Source of the DNA: G965115915 sp965115915
GTDB taxonomy: Bacteria > Pseudomonadota > Gammaproteobacteria > Eutrophobiales > Eutrophobiaceae
Direction: 5' to 3'
Length of the DNA: 64,000 nucleotides
Assembly: GCA_965115915.1 (NCBI GenBank)
Contig: OZ220483.1
Coordinates: forward strand, 930,001 to 994,000
Shown: positions 63,049 to 64,000 of the stretch, in pieces
How positions within the stretch are numbered: the first letter of the stretch is position 1
Layout: the number at the start of each line of letters is the position of its first letter
Made by a program: the position numbers and the translations under genes
Notes under the pieces: generated by a model
Databases searched by the model: none
Told to the model about the DNA's origin: nothing
What the model saw: only the letters and a program-made list of their open reading frames with translations

Positions 63049-63897
63049 TTAGAGGACAGTAACGGTGTGGCTGGCCTCAAATTGGTTATTTTTGGTATCC
63101 GCACCCTTGATGGTCAGTACCCCGGTACCCTTTGGCACAAAGAAGAAGCGAAACGAGGGGTCCATGCTGACGGAGAAGGTCAGTTCGGCCTGCATGACCG
63201 GTTCACCGTTGAAATCCACCTCCAGGTTGCGCACAAAGAACGGCGGTGGACGAGTGCGTGAACCTATGCGTATCGGGGCCATGCCTGTGATGTTGGGGTG
63301 ATAGATCATCAACTGAAACAGGTTCGGTTCACCTACCACAACGTCTCCCACAGTCTTCATCTTCATCTGACCCAGAAATTTTCTGGAATCGTCAATACTC
63401 GCAGGCGGTGGTGCGGAACAGGCCCCCTTGGCTTTGATAAAGCCTTTGGCCATATACAACTTCCCGTCACTGGTTTCGGCCACTGCGCGCACATAGGAAA
63501 AGGTATCCACCCGGATGCGCATCGCCAGGTCTGCCTTCCCGCTGTTTGGGGTCAGATCAAAATTGCCTACCAACGGAACCGGGTTTTTGTCTACAAAAAT
63601 CGACAGACGCTTTATATAACGCTGTTCGGACTGGGGGATCTTGCTATGTATGGACACGGGGACGACGGTGGCGTCCTCCGCAATCTGCGGGACTTTCAGT
63701 GCCAGTACGTCCTGTCCCGCCCCCTCGATGATCTCGCGGTCCTGGAAATGCTGTTGCCGGATATTGGCTTCCCACGCTGCATCCGACTGCTTTTGCCGAA
63801 AATCCGCCGGGGCCACATCGGCAACCACGATACCACTCCCGACCAGCAGACTGGCCAACAAACCGATGCCCGGCAACAAAGAGAAAATTCGTGCCAT
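63049..63897 (-). CDS. SoxYZ-like fused carrier protein, quinoprotein dehydrogenase-associated type
   Basis: A 282-residue exported protein (signal peptide about 1-26, ending VVA). The N-terminal half is SoxY-like (DVLALKVPQIAEDATVVPVSIHS) and ends in a Cys segment, KGACSAPPPAS, instead of the SoxY GGCGG arm. The C-terminal half is SoxZ-like (NPNLFQLMIYHP-type start; here EPNLFQLMIYHPNITGM, then RTRPPPFFVRNLEVDFNG and FFFVPKGTGVLTIKGAD). This fused type is known beside PQQ-dependent dehydrogenases rather than in true thiosulfate-oxidation operons. GGAGG stands before the ATG at 63897. Confidence 0.87.
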   Translation of the reverse strand: MARIFSLLPGIGLLASLLVGSGIVVADVAPADFRQKQSDAAWEANIRQQHFQDREIIEGAGQDVLALKVPQIAEDATVVPVSIHSKIPQSEQRYIKRLSIFVDKNPVPLVGNFDLTPNSGKADLAMRIRVDTFSYVRAVAETSDGKLYMAKGFIKAKGACSAPPPASIDDSRKFLGQMKMKTVGDVVVGEPNLFQLMIYHPNITGMAPIRIGSRTRPPPFFVRNLEVDFNGEPVMQAELTFSVSMDPSFRFFFVPKGTGVLTIKGADTKNNQFEASHTVTVL

Positions 63898-64000
63898 AAC
63901 AGTTGTTCCTCCGAAACTTGGTCTTGATAGACTAATATTCTCGCCAGCTTCTCTATATAGCAAACACGGGCTGATCTTGCAAATTTCAACCACGGTCGCG

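Overview
The window is chromosomal DNA of a gammaproteobacterium. The evidence is the tig-clpP-clpX-lon-hupB-ppiD order with embedded tRNA genes, a proteobacterial lipopolysaccharide gene block, and a XerCD dif site of the gammaproteobacterial type. Two PQQ precursor genes, a SoxYZ-like carrier of the type found beside quinoprotein dehydrogenases, and hopanoid-associated genes (hpnA, hpnN) point to a PQQ-using, possibly methylotrophic or alcohol-oxidising lineage. That lifestyle is inference, because no dehydrogenase gene lies in the window. The dif site at 62565-62592 places the right end at the replication terminus.

Layout. 160-3947 (minus strand): cytochrome b561, an L,D-transpeptidase, a DUF302 protein, and an ExbB/ExbD-like proton channel pair with a small membrane protein. 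4074-5300: two nearly identical 24-residue pqqA genes. Each has its own terminator, a sigma-54 -24/-12 promoter, an IHF-like site and a shared upstream palindrome. A YHYH-type secreted protein gene lies between them. 5607-8473: a sensor kinase and a sigma-54-dependent response regulator, the obvious candidate regulator of the pqqA pair. 8518-10652: type II NADH dehydrogenase and an FKBP isomerase. 10841-16984: tRNA-Leu, rlmB, rnr, an O-antigen-type ABC exporter and cysS. 17099-22315: ppiB, galU, a WbpM-type dehydratase, two tRNAs and manC. 22465-23434: five tRNAs and a small lipoprotein gene. 23455-32102: the protein quality-control block with tRNA-Val and tRNA-Asp.

32114-36000: gluQ, a membrane protein, a DAACS symporter and fabI on the minus strand. 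35869-42043: a complete peptide-type ABC importer with a solute-binding protein that is anchored at its C-terminus. 42270-46345: an SDR with an altered catalytic motif, then an FAD disulfide reductase, a TVP38 protein and an ArsS-like radical SAM enzyme, a set associated with arsenosugar biosynthesis. 46616-51063: an MlaC/HpnM-like protein, ppk1 and ppx. 51123-55373: hpnA, a CDP-alcohol phosphatidyltransferase and hpnN. 55636-62540: a truncated NERD protein, thiC, thiG, a glycosyltransferase, ppk2 and sapC. 62541-63048: gene-free DNA with dif. 63049-63897: the SoxYZ-like gene.

The strongest unusual signal is the pqqA region. Two genes for the same redox cofactor precursor carry the same three-part sigma-54 control region, with the parts spaced nearly alike in both copies, beside an NtrC-family two-component system. 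No pqqB-F genes are present in the window.
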